Below, in pieces: positions 62,201 to 64,000 of a DNA stretch of 64,000 nt. Position 1 is the stretch's first letter; the number at the start of each line of letters is the position of its first letter. Both the position numbers and the translations under genes were made by a program. The notes below the pieces were generated by a model that saw only the letters and a list, made by a program, of their open reading frames with translations, made no database searches and was not told the DNA's origin. The DNA is from Oxyruncus cristatus (Eukaryota > Chordata > Aves > Passeriformes > Cotingidae), in contig VXAY01002384.1 of the NCBI GenBank assembly GCA_013399855.1, forward strand, positions 634,715-698,714. Direction: 5' to 3'.

Positions 62201-63486
62201 ATGTTTTGAGAGGAGCATTTAATGTCTAACAAAGGAATTGTAAAATTTACTGCAGGTACTTCCTACCTTAGGGGTTATTATCTCTGATCATCTTGGTGTG
62301 TTTAACTTACGGGGGAAGTAGTTTTACCCTAGTTGAATTCTAAATGCCAGGGTTAGGAAAGTCTTCCACATGCAGAACACTGAGTTTCAGTCAGTGCCAA
62401 AATATTTGGGTATTTGTAATGAGCTGGGCTGTTCCAAGGGACCTGCAGCTTGCTCAGATCCAGAAGCCAGTGCTGTGTAAAATACATAGCTCTTCCTGAG
62501 CTGACATCAAGATGTTGCAGCAGCAGCTTCTGTTAGTTTTAATGTCAGCTTTGTTAGTAGAGGGTAAGGGATGAGGGCCTGGAGAGCCTGTTCCTTGAGG
62601 CTGGAGGCTGCGGGAACCTCTCTGTTTCCGAGGAAGTTCTTGTCAGTGGCTTGTTAACGATACCTTTACAGACGCTTCTCGTGCAGTGTTTTCAGGGCTC
62701 TTCCACAGTGTCACTCAGAGCACAAGGTGGACCCCACCTGTACCTGGCAGCAGTTGTGCACCTCAACCCTGCTCTGGCAGTGCAGACCATACTGTGGAGG
62801 AACAGGTAAAACTCCTGATCCCTCTGCAGCTCAAGATTGATTTTTTTTTTTTTTTGAAGTACCTGCTTCAAAATGTGTTTGAATTGAACCTTGATTTGGG
62901 TGATTGCTCAGACTGCCTTTAAAAATCAGCCTTGGCCTTGATAAGAAAGGGTGAAGGAAATGGGAAGACTCTCCTATTCTGTTCCTAAGAGTCAGAGTGT
63001 TTTAGCAAATCCAAGCCTGATTTATGTCGATGGTGGACACTGGGGAGATCCCCATGAGATTTCTGTAATGCAAAAAGAATCAAAGTGGACATAGATTTTA
63101 TACAGAGGGGAAAAAAAGGTGCATATACCCCCTGCCTTGATGGTAATGTGCATCCATTAAAAATAAGTCCCATGATTCTCAGCCCGTGTAAAATCAGAAT
63201 AGATTGAAGGGGCTACATAGCTGGAAGAGATGGGCTGTGAGGAATCAGGAGAGTCAGTATTACAGCAGGAGGAGCAGCGGAAGGGAAGATGCAGAGCGTC
63301 CCCTTTATTTTGGTGGGGTTTTTTTTCAGATAATCCATGGGCTTCAGAACTGAAAATATTCTCATTATGAATGACAAAGCTAGTTTAGATCAGATGCAGA
63401 GATTTCGGAAGTGGATTTCTCTCTTTATGCGCAAATGTTGGTAATGAAAATGTGTATTTTCCAACTGGGAGGAAATGTGGTTACTA
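59286..63486. other. Non-coding stretch
   Basis: No supported gene. A plus-strand acceptor with a good pyrimidine tract (TTTTTTCCTCCTCCTTCTCTTGCAG, ending 61187) opens KIDSAKQHIQSSG-stop in one frame, but nothing upstream supports an exon. T15 at 62841-62855. Confidence 0.45.
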
Positions 63487-63509
63487 ATCATCATCATCAT
63501 CATCATCAT
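63487..63509. repeat. (ATC)n microsatellite
   Basis: ATC repeated about 7.7 times without interruption; likely length-polymorphic. Confidence 0.95.
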
Positions 63510-64000
63510 GGCCAGGCTTCACGAACGAAGATAGGAGAAGGTCTCTACCCATGCTTGCTACAAGCACGTTGGTGGCTAAAAAGGCCAATGCAAGACAGAC
63601 AAGTCCGGTTGCTACTAATCAGACTTAACAATTGTACCACGTTTATTAAGTAAAATACTATTTTCCTTTTATTCATTGTATTTATCTACTTAATAGCATT
63701 GAATAACCAAGGTACAGGTTCAGAGTGGCTGTTTCTGGCAATAGTAGTTGATTCTTATGTGACTGCCTCAGCTTCTAGTTGGTTTTCCCCTGCTGGAGAT
63801 GAGACTAGTTGAAGTTCAATGCTGCTACATTGCAATCTGTAGTGTGACCACTCCTCTTATTTGTGAAAGCGTGGGTGATCACTTGTGACTGAATCCAGTT
63901 GTAATCTGAATGTTTATTAGAAATATGAAGTTATTAGCAAGCCGATTCTTTTCTAATTATCACTCAGGGGTGAAAGTGTTTGTTTACATCTGGGTCTGTA
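63510..64000. other. Non-coding, nothing seen
   Basis: Unique-looking sequence with no open frame longer than about 50 codons and no repeat. Confidence 0.5.

Noticed and set aside
1..64000. Search for tRNA, rRNA, CRISPR arrays, operons or bacterial features
   Set aside because: No complete tRNA, no rRNA words, no regularly spaced direct repeats and no prokaryotic gene organisation. The sequence is vertebrate in character.

Overview
The window looks like nuclear DNA of a bird, most likely a songbird (Passeriformes). It is almost entirely non-coding: AT-leaning, low in CpG outside two compact islands, and poor in interspersed repeats. No tRNA, rRNA, CRISPR or intact mobile element is visible. 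The best lineage clue is at 59154-59285. There a tRNA-Ile-like sequence with a Pol III B box is fused to a CR1 3' tail, the architecture described for TguSINE1-type SINEs of passerines. A much older CR1 copy lies at about 16380-17350, and another old sauropsid-type repeat at about 52718-52800. A single N at 56849 marks an unresolved assembly base.

There is no long protein-coding ORF I trust. Reading splice signals on the minus strand gave a short chain of exon-like blocks at the left end: 3586-3812 (227 nt), 2562-2618 (57 nt, perfect donor) and a possible terminal exon from 2344 that gives Lys-stop, followed by AATAAA at 1436-1441. The joined reading stays open and phase-consistent, and it predicts an amphipathic helix rich in Leu, Glu and Lys. 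Weaker minus-strand candidates at 18448-18472, 28779-28816 and 51034-51096 can be joined upstream in compatible phase. If real, the window covers the 3' part of a minus-strand gene with large introns. I do not recognise the protein. Chance exon-like blocks are common in 64 kb, so this is a hypothesis.

Layout. 1-4 kb: candidate gene 3' end and a small inverted/tandem repeat. 4-17.4 kb: featureless AT-leaning DNA with an X-box-like site (9301), a 16-bp palindrome around TTACGTAA (10669) and the old CR1. 17.4-28 kb: short tandem repeats, polypyrimidine tracts, and a cluster of four TAATTG/CAATTA sites (27814-27933). 29.6-30.3 kb: a strong CpG island with a CTCF-type core and, at its right edge, a consensus minus-strand splice donor. 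31-36 kb: a full CRE, then about 1 kb of purine-rich sequence. 36-43 kb: a G/T-only tract, an exact 17-bp triplication, a 35-bp Z-DNA-type tract with two CACGTG sites, and a small second CpG island. 43-64 kb: mostly unremarkable, with old repeats, the SINE and an (ATC)n microsatellite.

Taken together, the window is best read as introns and/or intergenic DNA around a minus-strand gene, with one likely promoter or insulator-like CpG island in the middle and several candidate regulatory sites.
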